A stretch of 64,000 bases of DNA from Streptomyces dioscori (lineage in GTDB: Bacteria; Actinomycetota; Actinomycetes; Streptomycetales; Streptomycetaceae): assembly GCF_003024195.1 (NCBI RefSeq), contig NZ_KZ679039.1:350285-414284 (forward strand). The letters are read 5' to 3'. Both the position numbers and the translations under genes were made by a program. Below the pieces are notes generated by a model that saw only the letters and a list, made by a program, of their open reading frames with translations, ran no database searches and was not told the origin of the DNA. Shown here in pieces: positions 53,011-61,882 of the stretch; within the stretch, counting starts at the first letter, position 1; the number at the start of each line of letters is the position of its first letter.

Positions 53011-54549
53011 ATGTCTGAAACAGTCCAGGCCAACGCCGCCAAGGCGCCGGCTCCCGATTCCAACCGCTGGAAAGCGCTGGTTTTCATCGCGCTCGCCCAG
53101 CTCATGGTCGTGCTCGACGCGACCATCGTGAACATCGCCCTTCCCTCGGCCCAGCAGGACCTCGGGATCTCCGACGGCAACCGGCAGTGGGTCATCACGG
53201 CCTACGCGCTGGCCTTCGGCGGACTGCTCCTGTTCGGCGGCCGCATAGCCGACCTGTGGGGCCGCAAGCGCACCTTCGTCGCCGGTCTGATCGGCTTCGC
53301 CGGCGCGTCCGCGCTCGGTGGCGCCGCCACCAACGAGGCGCTGCTGCTCGGCTCCCGCGCCCTGCAGGGTGCCTTCGGCGCGCTGCTCGCGCCCGCCGCG
53401 CTCTCGCTGCTCGCGGTGATGTTCACCGACTCCAAGGAACGCGCCAAGGCGTTCGGCATCTACGGGGCGATCGCCGGTGGCGGTGGCGCCGTCGGCCTGA
53501 TCCTCGGCGGTTTCCTCACCGAGTACCTGAACTGGCGCTGGACCTTCTTCGTCAACATCCCGTTCGCGATCATCGCCGCGGCCGGCGCGTACTTCGTCAT
53601 CCGTGAGCCGGTCGGCAGCCGCAACCGCTCGCCGCTCGACATCCCGGGTGTCGTCCTGTCCACCCTCGGTCTGGTCTCCCTCGTCTACGGCTTCACGCGT
53701 GCCGAGTCCGAGGGCTGGAGCGACTCCACCACGATCGGCCTGTTCATCGCGTCGGCGCTGCTCCTGGCCGCCTTCGTCGTCGTCGAGTCCAAGGTCAAGG
53801 CCCCGCTGCTGCCCCTGCGCGTCATCACCGAGCGCAACCGTGGCGGTATCTACCTCTCGCTCGGCCTCGCGATCATCGCGATGTTCGGTCTGTTCCTCTT
53901 CCTGACGTACTACCTGCAGATCGTGAAGGGCTACACGCCGGTCAAGACCGGCTTCGCCTTCCTGCCGATGATCGCGGGCATGATCACGGGCTCCACGCAG
54001 ATCGGCGCCCGGCTGATGAACCGCCTTCCGGCGCGGCTGCTGATGGGCCCCGGCTTCCTGGTCGCGGCGCTCGGCATGCTGCTCCTGACCCGGCTGGAGA
54101 TCGGCTCCTCGTACACCGGCGTGCTCCTGCCCGGCATGCTCCTGCTCGGCCTCGGTATGGGTACGGCGTTCATGCCGGCCATGTCGCTGGCCACGCTGGG
54201 TGTCGAGCCGCGTGACTCCGGTGTCGCCTCCGCGATGGTCAACACCTCCCAGCAGGTGGGTGGCGCGATCGGTACGGCCCTGCTGAACACGATCGCGGCC
54301 TCGGCCACGACCGCGTACGTCAAGGACCACATTGGCGGCGCGACCACGCAGTCGCAGCAGCAGCTCGTGCAGCTGCAGGCGCAGGTGCACGGGTACACGA
54401 ACGCGATCTGGTTCGCGGTCGGCATCCTCGTCGCTGCCGCGGCGATCGTCTTCACCTTCGTCAACGCGGGCAGTGTCGACATGAACGCGGCCTCCGAGTC
54501 CGTCGACGGTGCCGAGGACGACCTGAAGGTGCCGGTCATCGCCCATTAG
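53011..54549 (+). CDS. DHA2 (EmrB/QacA) family drug exporter
   Basis: I prefer the ATG at 53011 (512 residues); an in-frame GTG at 52999 is an alternative. There are 14 hydrophobic helices. Motifs D1 (LDATIVNIALPSAQQDLG) and A (GGRIADLWGRKRTF) and a central GAIAGGGGAVGLILGG (motif C, exporters) mark a DHA2 drug:proton antiporter. It is controlled in all likelihood by the TetR gene just upstream. A very strong terminator follows. Confidence 0.93.
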   Translation: MSETVQANAAKAPAPDSNRWKALVFIALAQLMVVLDATIVNIALPSAQQDLGISDGNRQWVITAYALAFGGLLLFGGRIADLWGRKRTFVAGLIGFAGASALGGAATNEALLLGSRALQGAFGALLAPAALSLLAVMFTDSKERAKAFGIYGAIAGGGGAVGLILGGFLTEYLNWRWTFFVNIPFAIIAAAGAYFVIREPVGSRNRSPLDIPGVVLSTLGLVSLVYGFTRAESEGWSDSTTIGLFIASALLLAAFVVVESKVKAPLLPLRVITERNRGGIYLSLGLAIIAMFGLFLFLTYYLQIVKGYTPVKTGFAFLPMIAGMITGSTQIGARLMNRLPARLLMGPGFLVAALGMLLLTRLEIGSSYTGVLLPGMLLLGLGMGTAFMPAMSLATLGVEPRDSGVASAMVNTSQQVGGAIGTALLNTIAASATTAYVKDHIGGATTQSQQQLVQLQAQVHGYTNAIWFAVGILVAAAAIVFTFVNAGSVDMNAASESVDGAEDDLKVPVIAH

Positions 54550-54642
54550 CCGCTGCGCGGTGAGCGGGCCCGGGATCGACTGGGTCACCCACTGACCTCG
54601 TGCGTACGCAGGGGTGGGGACGCCTTCGTACGCACGAACCCC

Positions 54643-54683
54643 GATCTGCCCCGGCTCCGTAATTCTCGGAGCCGGGGCAGATC
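54643..54683 (+). terminator. Strong hairpin terminator
   Basis: 17-bp perfect arms (GATCTGCCCCGGCTCCG and complement) with a 7-nt AT-rich loop, about 95 bp after the exporter's stop codon. Confidence 0.9.
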
Positions 54684-54734
54684 CATGCGCTGCGCTCCGC
54701 GGCTGGGCGGGGGAGGCGGGTGTCTTGGACCTGC

Positions 54735-55130
54735 GGGTCGGCGTGGGCTGGCCGCGCAGTTCCCCGCGCCCCTTACGGGGTGGGGGCGGCGGCCGTTTTG
54801 GACCTGCGGGCCGGTGGGGGTTGGCCGCGCAGTTCCCCGCGCCCCTCAAGGGGCAAAAGCAGGGGCGTAGCCCCGCTTTTGAGGGGCGCGGGGAACGGCG
54901 CGCTCAGCCCCCACGCACCCGCACCCGGGCAACGACCCCCGCCCGCAAGGGGCGCGGGGAACTGCGCGCTCAACCCCCACCGGCCCGCGCCCGGGTAACG
55001 ACCCCCGCCCGCAAGGGGCGCGGGGAACTGCGCGCTCAACCCCCACCGGCCCGCACCCGGGCAACGACCCCCGCCCCGCAAGGGCCCGCCCCGCAGGGGG
55101 CGCGGGGAACTGCGCGACCAGCCCCCACCG
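54735..55130. repeat. Array of interspersed GGGGCGCGGGGAA elements
   Basis: At least six copies. CCGCGCAGTTCCCCGCGCCC points one way at about 54753 and 54825. GGGGCGCGGGGAACTGCGCG points the other way at about 54882, 54951, 55016 and 55100, with CCCCCACCGGCCCGC spacers, giving large inverted repeats. There is no gene in the 54550-55177 gap. Confidence 0.85.
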
Positions 55131-55177
55131 GCCCGCAAGGCGTGGCAGGGCTCAGGCGGGCCGAGCCGCGGAGTCGG

Positions 55178-55681
55178 CTACCGCAGCCACGGCAGGTCCG
55201 CCCCCGCCCCCTCCGGCTGAAGCCCCTCCGCGATGACCTGCATCGCCTCCCCGAGCGCCTTCTGCTGCTCGGGCGTGAGCCGGTCGAACAACGCCTGCCG
55301 CACCGCGGCCACATGTCCGGGAGCGACCCGTTCAAGAACGGCGTACCCCTCGTCCGTCAGGACGGCGAACTGCCCCCGCTTGTCGGACGGACAGTCCTCC
55401 CGCCGCACCCACCCGTTCTTCTCCAGCCGGGCGATCGCATGCGAGAGACGAGACCGCGTGATCTTCGCCTTCATCGCCAGCTCGGTCATCCGCAGTCGCC
55501 GCCGCGGCGCCTCGACCAGCTGCACGAGCAGCCCGTAGTAGATGTGCGGCATGCCCGCGTCACGCTGCAGCTGGCGGTCGAGATGGTCCTCAAGAAGCGT
55601 GGTCGCGTGCATGAACGCACGCCAGGTGCGCTGTTCCTCGTCACTGAGCCAGCGCGGCTCGTCAGCGGATGCCGTGTTCAT
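55178..55681 (-). CDS. MarR-family repressor
   Basis: The 167-residue MarR protein has TWRAFMHATTLLEDHLDRQLQRDAGM, the winged helix LRMTELAMKAKITRSRLSHAIARLEKNGWVRREDCPSDKRGQFAVLTDEG, and a C-terminal dimerisation helix. No conserved redox Cys is seen. It is divergent from a LigB-type dioxygenase; two TTGA/TCAA-type inverted repeats sit between, as in aromatic- or quinone-responsive MarR systems. Confidence 0.93.
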   Translation of the reverse strand: MNTASADEPRWLSDEEQRTWRAFMHATTLLEDHLDRQLQRDAGMPHIYYGLLVQLVEAPRRRLRMTELAMKAKITRSRLSHAIARLEKNGWVRREDCPSDKRGQFAVLTDEGYAVLERVAPGHVAAVRQALFDRLTPEQQKALGEAMQVIAEGLQPEGAGADLPWLR

Positions 55682-55703
55682 ACACCTACTGTACGAGCCC
55701 CTT

Positions 55704-55761
55704 CTTGAATCTTAAACAAGTAGGGAGTAGGCTCCGCCCAGGAAAGCTTGATACTTCAAGC
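55704..55761. promoter_or_regulatory. Two MarR-type dyads
   Basis: CTTG-N9-CAAG (55704-55720) and GCTTGA-TACT-TCAAGC (55746-55761) in the 128-bp divergent gap. The second is a perfect 6-bp dyad 49 bp before the dioxygenase ATG; the first is near the MarR start. Confidence 0.6.
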
Positions 55762-55809
55762 ATCAGCTTCAGGCGATCGCTTCGAGCAGCACGAGAGGGA
55801 GCCGTAGTC

Positions 55810-56610
55810 ATGTCCGCAGCCACTGAGGAACGTCCCGCCGTGGAGCGCATGCCCGCCCTCTATCTCTCGCACGGCGCCCCGCCCCTCGCCGACGACCCCA
55901 TCTGGCCCGGCCAGCTCGCCGCCTGGTCCGCGGACCTGCCGCGCCCCAAGGCGATCCTGATGGTCTCGGCGCACTGGGAGGAGGCCCCGCTCGCCCTCGG
56001 AGCCACCGCGCCCGTCCCGCTGGTCTACGACTTCTGGGGCTTCCCCGAGCACTACTACAAGGTGCGGTACGACGCCCCGGGCGCCCCCGCCCTCGCCGAG
56101 TCCGTCCGCAAGCTGCTGCGCGCCCCCGGCACACCGGTGCAGGACATCGCGGACCGCGGCCTGGACCACGGCGCATACGTCCCGCTCGTCGAGATGTTCC
56201 CCGAGGCCGACATTCCGGTACTGCAGGTCTCCATGCCCACGCTGGACCCCGTCCGCCTGATGGAGATCGGCCGCAAGCTGGCCCCCTTGCGCGACGAGGG
56301 CGTCCTGATCGTCGGCTCCGGCTTCTTCACCCACAACCTCGCCGCTCTCCGCCAGGGCGGCATCCCCGGCTGGTCGGCCGAGTTCGACGCCTGGGGCCAC
56401 CAGGCGCTCGACTCCGGGGACGTGGACGGGCTCCTCGACTTCCTCCACAAGTCCCCGGCCGGACAGCTGGCCCACCCGCGCACGGAGCACTTCGCCCCGC
56501 TCTTCGTGACCATGGGCGCGGCGGACGCCGTCGGCGACCTGGCGTCCCAGCGGTCCGTGATCGACGGCTTCTGGCTGGGCCTGGCCAAACGCTCGGTCCA
56601 GTTCGGCTGA
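55810..56610 (+). CDS. LigB/DODA-type extradiol dioxygenase-family protein
   Basis: The ATG at 55810 has GGGAG 8 bp upstream (266 residues). The protein has YLSHGAPPL (first metal His), VSAHWEE (second His), DFWGFPEHYYKVRYDAPG, GLDHGAYVPL and SGFFTHNL, the complete pattern of 4,5-DOPA extradiol dioxygenase-like proteins. It probably opens catechol or quinol rings with Fe or Zn. Regulated by the divergent MarR repressor, as in quinone-detoxification systems. Confidence 0.93.
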   Translation: MSAATEERPAVERMPALYLSHGAPPLADDPIWPGQLAAWSADLPRPKAILMVSAHWEEAPLALGATAPVPLVYDFWGFPEHYYKVRYDAPGAPALAESVRKLLRAPGTPVQDIADRGLDHGAYVPLVEMFPEADIPVLQVSMPTLDPVRLMEIGRKLAPLRDEGVLIVGSGFFTHNLAALRQGGIPGWSAEFDAWGHQALDSGDVDGLLDFLHKSPAGQLAHPRTEHFAPLFVTMGAADAVGDLASQRSVIDGFWLGLAKRSVQFG

Positions 56611-56647
56611 CAGCGGGGGCCGGCCGGGTCTCAGAGGTCTTTCTCGT

Positions 56648-57166
56648 TCAGAGGTCTTTCTCGTACCGCGCCACGTCCCAGTACCGGCCGAACTTCCGGC
56701 CCGCCTCCCGGTACGTACCGAGGTACCGGAAGCCGAACCGCTCGTGCAGCCGCACGGACGCCTCGTTGGGCTGCGCGATCCCCGCGTACGCCCGGTGGAG
56801 GTCCTCACCCGCGAGCGCGTCGAAGAGGGCTGTGTAGAGCCGCGTGCCGATGCCCCGCCCGCCCGCGCCGGGGGCGACGTAGACCGTCATCGCCACGGAC
56901 GTCGCGTACGCGGGCCTCGGCCGGAACTCGCTCGATGTGGCGTACCCCAGAATCCGCTGTGAGTCCGCGTCCACGGCAACCATCAGCCGATGCGGGCCGT
57001 CTTCAGGGTGGGAGAGCAGCCAAGGACGTCGCTCCTCCGGGGTGAAGACCGCCGTGTCGAAGGTGACCGGCGTCTCACGGACGTAGTGGTTGTAGATGTC
57101 CGTGAGGGCGCCGAGGTCGGCTTCGACTCCTGGCCTGACCTGGACCTCTGTGCGTTCCGACGACAC
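56648..57166 (-). CDS. GNAT acetyltransferase (phosphinothricin-acetyltransferase-like)
   Basis: The GTG at 57166 has AGGAGG 4-5 bp upstream (172 residues). The opening VRPGVEADLGALTDIYNHYVRETPVTFDT is that of the PAT/Bar family. The acetyl-CoA loop is VAPGAGGRGIGTRLYTALFDAL and the end reads HERFGFRYLGTYREAGRKFGRYWDVARYEKDL. It acetylates an amine, possibly methionine sulfone- or phosphinothricin-like. An 18-bp direct repeat (TTCAGAGGTCTTTCTCGT type, 56632-56665) duplicates its last codons and stop. Divergent from hrdD. Confidence 0.9.
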   Translation of the reverse strand: MSSERTEVQVRPGVEADLGALTDIYNHYVRETPVTFDTAVFTPEERRPWLLSHPEDGPHRLMVAVDADSQRILGYATSSEFRPRPAYATSVAMTVYVAPGAGGRGIGTRLYTALFDALAGEDLHRAYAGIAQPNEASVRLHERFGFRYLGTYREAGRKFGRYWDVARYEKDL

Positions 57167-57227
57167 CGCGCCTCCTTTTATGGCGGCACAGGGTACTGCA
57201 AGATCAGAAAAATCGAGGGCCGGGTTG

Positions 57228-57253
57228 GGAATTCTGTCCGGATTCCAGTCGTT
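57228..57253 (+). promoter_or_regulatory. SigR-type promoter of hrdD
   Basis: GGAAT (57228-57232), exactly 18 bp, then GTT (57251-57253): a perfect match to the thiol-stress sigma R consensus GGAAT-N18-GTT, 95 bp before the hrdD start codon. hrdD is a known SigR target in S. coelicolor. Confidence 0.85.
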
Positions 57254-57347
57254 GTTTCCATCGGAAGCAGGGCACTCGGGAGGGTGTCCGAGCCACCACC
57301 GAAGACACCACCAGGACCCGCAAGCCCACCATCGCAAGGGAGCACGC

Positions 57348-58346
57348 ATGGCAACCCGTGCCGTCGCCCGTCGTAAGTCCGCCTCCGGCGAGACCGACGC
57401 GGCACGCAGTGTTCGCGTCGTAGGCGGCGAGATCGCCGACCGCGACCTGGTCGGCATGTATCTCGACGAGATAGCGCGTACACCGCTGCTCGACGCCGCC
57501 AAGGAGGTCGAGCTGTCCCAGACCATCGAAGCCGGCGTCTTCGCGCGGCAGCTTCTCGACGGCGAGACCACCGACACCAAGGTGAAGGCGTCCCGCGAGG
57601 AGCTCGAAGCGCTGGTCGCCGAGGCCGAGCGGGCCAAGGAGGTCTTCATCAAGTCGAATCTCCGCCTGGTCGTCGCGGTGGCCCGCCGCTACCCCCGCAG
57701 CGGCCTCCCGCTGCTGGACCTGATCCAGGAGGGGAACGCGGGCCTGGTGCGCGCGGTCGAGAAGTTCGACTACCGCAAGGGCTTCAAGTTCTCGACGTAC
57801 GCGACCTGGTGGATCCGTCAGGCCATCACCCGGTCCATCGCCGACCAGTCCCGCACCATCCGGCTCCCCGTCCATCTGGTGGAGGAGCTGGGCAGGATCC
57901 GCCGTGTGCAGCGCGAGTTCAACCGCGAGCACGGCCGCGATCCGGAGCCCACGGAGATAGCCGCGGAGCTGGACTCCAAGCCGGAGCGCGTCATCGACGT
58001 CCTGGACTGGGCCCGCGACCCGGTCTCGCTGAACATGGCGGTGGACGACGAGGGCGACACCCAGTTCGGAGACCTGCTGGAGGACACCTCGGCCGTGTCG
58101 CCCGAGCAGTCCGTGCTGACGCTGCTGCGCAGCGAGGAGCTGGACGACCTCATAGGCCGCCTCGACCAGCGCACCGCCTCGATCATCAAGATGCGGTACG
58201 GGATCGACGACGGCCGCGAGCGCACGCTGACCGAGGTCGGCAAGGAGCACGGCCTCACCCGCGAGCGCATCCGCCAGATCGAGAAGCACGCGCTGATGGA
58301 ACTGAAGAAGCTGGCCCGTTCCACGGGGTTCGACGCGGCGGCGTAG
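57348..58346 (+). CDS. hrdD: Group 2 sigma factor HrdD
   Basis: The ATG at 57348 follows AAGGGAG; 332 residues, the length of S. coelicolor HrdD. Region 1.2 reads DLVGMYLDEIARTPLLDAAKEVELSQ; region 2 has NLRLVVAVARRY, LLDLIQEGNAGLVRAVEKFDYRKGFKFSTYATWWIRQAI; region 4 ends with LTREHGL-type GLTRERIRQIEKHALMELKKL. It lacks the long region 1.1 of the essential HrdB. A non-essential principal-like sigma factor; the SigR-type promoter upstream supports HrdD rather than HrdA or HrdC. Confidence 0.9.
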   Translation: MATRAVARRKSASGETDAARSVRVVGGEIADRDLVGMYLDEIARTPLLDAAKEVELSQTIEAGVFARQLLDGETTDTKVKASREELEALVAEAERAKEVFIKSNLRLVVAVARRYPRSGLPLLDLIQEGNAGLVRAVEKFDYRKGFKFSTYATWWIRQAITRSIADQSRTIRLPVHLVEELGRIRRVQREFNREHGRDPEPTEIAAELDSKPERVIDVLDWARDPVSLNMAVDDEGDTQFGDLLEDTSAVSPEQSVLTLLRSEELDDLIGRLDQRTASIIKMRYGIDDGRERTLTEVGKEHGLTRERIRQIEKHALMELKKLARSTGFDAAA

Positions 58347-58976
58347 AACCACGCGGCGGCGTAGAACCGCAGCGTAGAACCGCCTCCGAGCTCCGGCGGC
58401 GCCCCGGTCCGGGCAGCGGTTCAGGCCCCGGACCGGAGCCCGGTTCGGGGCTCGGTCCGGGATGAGGAAAACTCGTCCTCGTCGAGGGGATTGGGTCCCT
58501 GATTCGGGGGCATGCGAGCCTACCGCGGGACGGACGAGCAGATCCGTGTCGGCCATGCTCCGCCGCATGGCTGGTCGGAGCCGTTCACCGGCTCGCACAG
58601 AAGTCCGTTTACAGCCGCTTCAACACATCGGTCCCGGGGCACAAACTCCAGGACCCCCATAGCCGAGTCCCGACGCACTCCCCCCGGTGCCGGGACTCTT
58701 CCAGAGCCGAGCTCCGGCGCCTCCCCCCCCTGGCGCCGGGGCTCGACTCCATCTTGCGGGGCCATACGACCGTCCTGCGGGTGTGAGGCCATGCGGTCGT
58801 CCTGCGGGGTCGAGCGGCCGATCCACGAAGTCGGGCAACGTGCGGACACGACGACTGGGCCACCCCGAACCTGAACCCCGGGGTGACCCAGGCGGCACAT
58901 TGTGTCACGGAGGCAAACCAGGCCGACCGACGCACCGTTCGCGAGAACAGGCGCCCGCCACCACCCGCGCGGCCAC
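58347..58976. other. 630-bp stretch without a convincing gene
   Basis: After hrdD the bases 58347-58445 repeat GCGGCGTAGAACC and GGTCCGG units. The rest has several overlapping open frames on both strands, none with a plausible ribosome site and coherent composition. CGGGACTCTTCCAG and GTGCCGGGGCTCG-type near-repeats occur around 58690-58750. Confidence 0.5.
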
Positions 58977-59942
58977 CTAGCCCCCGACGGCCCGGCTGAG
59001 CCGTCCCCCCAAGTCCCGTACGCACGCGACGAGTTCCGCCGGGGCGTGCACGGTGAACTCGCAGTCCACCATCGCGAGCCGCACGGCCATCCACTCCACC
59101 GCGTCCCCCGTCGAGGCACGCAACCGGCACCGCCCGTCGTCGATCGGCTCGGGCGCACCCAGCCACGCGGGCAGCCGCGCCGTGACGAAGTCAGCCGGCG
59201 CCACGAACGTCACGTCGAACTCGTACGTCTCCTGCCGCCGGTACATCGACTGCCGCAGATACTCGGCCGCGTCCCCCGTGGGCAGCTCGCGCTGCGCGAA
59301 ACGGGCCCCGGTCGCGAAGGGCTCCGACACCCGGTCGACCCGGAACGTACGCCAGTCCTCCCGGCCGAGGTCGTACGCGACGAGATACCAGCGACGGCCG
59401 GTCGACACCAGCCGGTAGGGCTCCGTCCGGCGCCGGCTCTCCGCCCCGTCCCCCGCGCGGTACGCGAACCGCAGCTGCTCCCGTCCCGCGATCGCCGAGG
59501 CCATCGTGGTCAGCGTCTCGGGCGCGATGCTGGCGCCGTCGCCCGTCGTCAGGGGAGTGGTGGCGGCCTGCAGGGTGGAGACGCGGTGGCGCAGCCGGCT
59601 CGGCAGGACCTGTTCGAGCTTGGCCAGCGCCCGTACGGACGCCTCGTCGACGCCCTCGACTGCGTGCCCCGCGCCCGCCCGCAGGCCCACCGCGATCGCC
59701 ACCGCCTCCTCGTCGTCGAGCACCAGCGGAGGCATGGCCTTCCCGGCGACCAGCCGGTAGCCGCCGTCCGCGCCCTTGGTCGCCTGTACCGGATAGCCCA
59801 GCTCCCGCAGCCGGTCGACATCCCGCCGCACGGTCCGCCGGGACACCCCGAGCCGCTCCGACAGCTCCCCACCCGGCCACTCCCGAGGAGTCTGAAGAAG
59901 CGACAACAACTGCAACAGCCGCGCCGGAGTATCCGTACTCAT
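58977..59942 (-). CDS. WYL-domain transcriptional regulator (YafY/PafC type)
   Basis: The ATG at 59942 has AAGGAGG 4 bp upstream (321 residues). The N-terminal HTH_11 reads LLSLLQTPREWPGGELSERLGVSRRTVRRDVDRLRELGYPVQATKGADGGYRL. The WYL core has RRRTEPYRLVSTGRRWYLVAYDLGREDWRTFRVDRV (W-Y-L plus the ligand-binding Arg residues). WYL domains sense nucleic-acid or nucleotide ligands. It is divergent from an MFS exporter and probably represses it. A C-terminal WCX domain follows. Confidence 0.92.
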   Translation of the reverse strand: MSTDTPARLLQLLSLLQTPREWPGGELSERLGVSRRTVRRDVDRLRELGYPVQATKGADGGYRLVAGKAMPPLVLDDEEAVAIAVGLRAGAGHAVEGVDEASVRALAKLEQVLPSRLRHRVSTLQAATTPLTTGDGASIAPETLTTMASAIAGREQLRFAYRAGDGAESRRRTEPYRLVSTGRRWYLVAYDLGREDWRTFRVDRVSEPFATGARFAQRELPTGDAAEYLRQSMYRRQETYEFDVTFVAPADFVTARLPAWLGAPEPIDDGRCRLRASTGDAVEWMAVRLAMVDCEFTVHAPAELVACVRDLGGRLSRAVGG

Positions 59943-59969
59943 GGGGCCTCCTTCTAGTCAACTACTCAG

Positions 59970-60070
59970 GGGTGCGGGCCCTCAGGGGCGCGGGGAACGG
60001 CGCAATCTTTCTGGCTCCTAAGGGGCGCAGCCCCGCCTCCGAGGGGCGCGGGGAACTGCGCGACCAGCCA
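59970..60070. repeat. Inverted pair of interspersed GGGGCGCGGGGAA elements
   Basis: AGGGGCGCGGGGAACGGCGC at 59984 and GAGGGGCGCGGGGAACTGCG at 60041, with AAGGGGCGCAGCCCC between them; ACCCGC repeats follow at 60078-60098. Confidence 0.75.
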
Positions 60071-60182
60071 CAGCGCACCCGCACCCGCACCCGCACCCTC
60101 ACTACGAACCCCCACCGAACAACCCCGAGCATGCCCCACAACTAGGACAAGACCTGACCTACATCCTCACTACCTTTCAACC

Positions 60183-61757
60183 ATGACCTCGCCAAGCAGT
60201 ACCCCCGCACCCCCCGGCCGGGAGGCCACCCCGTCGACGCCGGTCAAGGCCACCGCAGACCGCCGCCGCTGGTACGCCCTGGCCATCGTCATGACGGCCG
60301 CCTTCATGGACCTGGTCGACGTGACGATCGTCAACATCGCGATCCCCTCGATCCAGCGGGACGCGGGCGCCACGTTCAGCCAGATCCAATGGATCACCGC
60401 CGGCTACGCGCTCGCCTTCGCCGCGGGCCTGATCACCGGCGGACGCCTGGGCGACATCCACGGCCGCAAGCGCCTCTTCCTCATCGGCATCGGCGGCTTC
60501 ACCCTCGCGTCCGCGCTCTGCGGCTTCGCCGTGAACCCGGACATGCTCGTCGCCTCCCGGATCCTCCAGGGCGCGATGGCCGCGCTGATGGTCCCGCAGG
60601 TCCTGTCGATCGTGCACGCCACCTTCCCGGCGCACGAACGCGGCAAGGTCTTCGGCCTGTTCGGCGCGATCGTGGGCCTGGGCGCGGTCTCCGGCCCCCT
60701 CTTCGGCGCGCTGCTCACGGAGTGGAACCTGTTCGGCCTGGAGTGGCGGCCGATCTTCCTCATCAACCTCCCCGTGGGCGTCGCCGGCCTGATCCTGGGT
60801 CAGAAGTTCATCACCGAGTCCAAGGCTCCGCGCGCCCTGAAGCTCGACCTCGTCGGCGTCGCCCTGGTCACCCTCGGTCTGCTGATGCTGCTCTACCCGC
60901 TGATCCGCGGCCGCGAGCTGGACTGGCCGACCTGGGGGTACGTGTCGATGGGCGGCTCCCTCGTCGTCTTCGGCGCGCTGGTGGCGTACGAGAAGCGCAA
61001 GACGGCGCGTGACGGTTCGCCGCTCGTCGAACTCTCCCTGTTCAAGGTGAAGAGCTTCGCCGCGGGCATCGCCGTCCAGACCGTCTTCGGGATCGGCCTC
61101 GGCATCTTCTTCCTGATCTGGACGCTCTACATGCAGACCGGCCTCGGCTGGAGCCCGCTGCGGGCGGGCCTGACGGGCGTACCGTTCTCGATCGCGGTGT
61201 CGCTCGCGGCGGGTCTGTCGGTACAGAAGCTGGTGCCGCGGTTCGGCCGGAAGGTGCTGCAGGCGGGCGCGCTCACCATGGCCGCCGGTGTGCTGCTCTA
61301 CATCTGGGAGTCCGAGCGGTACGGCCTGTCCATCGCCTCCTGGCAGATGGCCCTCCCGCTGGTCGTGATGGGCCTCGGCATGGGCCTGATCGTCGCCCCG
61401 CTCACCGACGCGGTGCTCTCCGAGGTGCCGCGGGAGCACGCCGGTTCGGCGTCCGGCCTGATCAACACGGTCCAGCAGATGGGCAATGCCCTCGGCCTCG
61501 CCCTGGTCTCCGTCGTCTTCTTCGGCACGATGTCCGACCGCCTGGCCCCGCCGGAGGTCGGCCCCGCGTTCGTCGACGCCTTCCAGCACGCGCTGGTCTG
61601 GGTCGCCGCCGTGATGACGGTCATCTTCCTGCTGATGTTCGCCCTCCCGAAGCGCCCGGCCCAGCACGTGGAGGGAGCGGAGGTGGCGGAGGACGCGCCC
61701 GCGGCACCGAGTGCGCCCACCCGCGCCGACGACCAGGAGCCCGAACTCGTCGGCTGA
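60183..61757 (+). CDS. DHA2-family MFS exporter
   Basis: 524 residues with 14 hydrophobic helices. Motifs are DLVDVTIVNIAIPSIQRDAG (D1), GGRLGDIHGRKRLF (A) and GAIVGLGAVSGPLFGALL (C). No Shine-Dalgarno precedes the ATG at 60183 (TACCTTTCAACC), so it may be leaderless. It is divergent from a WYL regulator, the usual regulator-exporter arrangement. It is only a distant paralogue of the exporter at 53 kb. Confidence 0.92.
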   Translation: MTSPSSTPAPPGREATPSTPVKATADRRRWYALAIVMTAAFMDLVDVTIVNIAIPSIQRDAGATFSQIQWITAGYALAFAAGLITGGRLGDIHGRKRLFLIGIGGFTLASALCGFAVNPDMLVASRILQGAMAALMVPQVLSIVHATFPAHERGKVFGLFGAIVGLGAVSGPLFGALLTEWNLFGLEWRPIFLINLPVGVAGLILGQKFITESKAPRALKLDLVGVALVTLGLLMLLYPLIRGRELDWPTWGYVSMGGSLVVFGALVAYEKRKTARDGSPLVELSLFKVKSFAAGIAVQTVFGIGLGIFFLIWTLYMQTGLGWSPLRAGLTGVPFSIAVSLAAGLSVQKLVPRFGRKVLQAGALTMAAGVLLYIWESERYGLSIASWQMALPLVVMGLGMGLIVAPLTDAVLSEVPREHAGSASGLINTVQQMGNALGLALVSVVFFGTMSDRLAPPEVGPAFVDAFQHALVWVAAVMTVIFLLMFALPKRPAQHVEGAEVAEDAPAAPSAPTRADDQEPELVG

Positions 61758-61882
61758 GCACAGACGCCCATGTATGCCCGTTCATGCCCACATCGATGCC
61801 CGAACCTGTTTACTTTCCCGAAACGCGGGCGTAGCCTGCGAGTGAAACCACAGGTTCGGGCAGAGAGTGGAGGCGAACGGGC

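Noticed and set aside
58520..59166. Several overlapping open frames downstream of hrdD
   Set aside because: They overlap each other on both strands, have no ribosome sites and differ completely in composition from known proteins.
53011..61757. The two DHA2 exporters as a recent duplication
   Set aside because: They share only family motifs; helices and loops differ throughout and their regulators are from different families (TetR and WYL).
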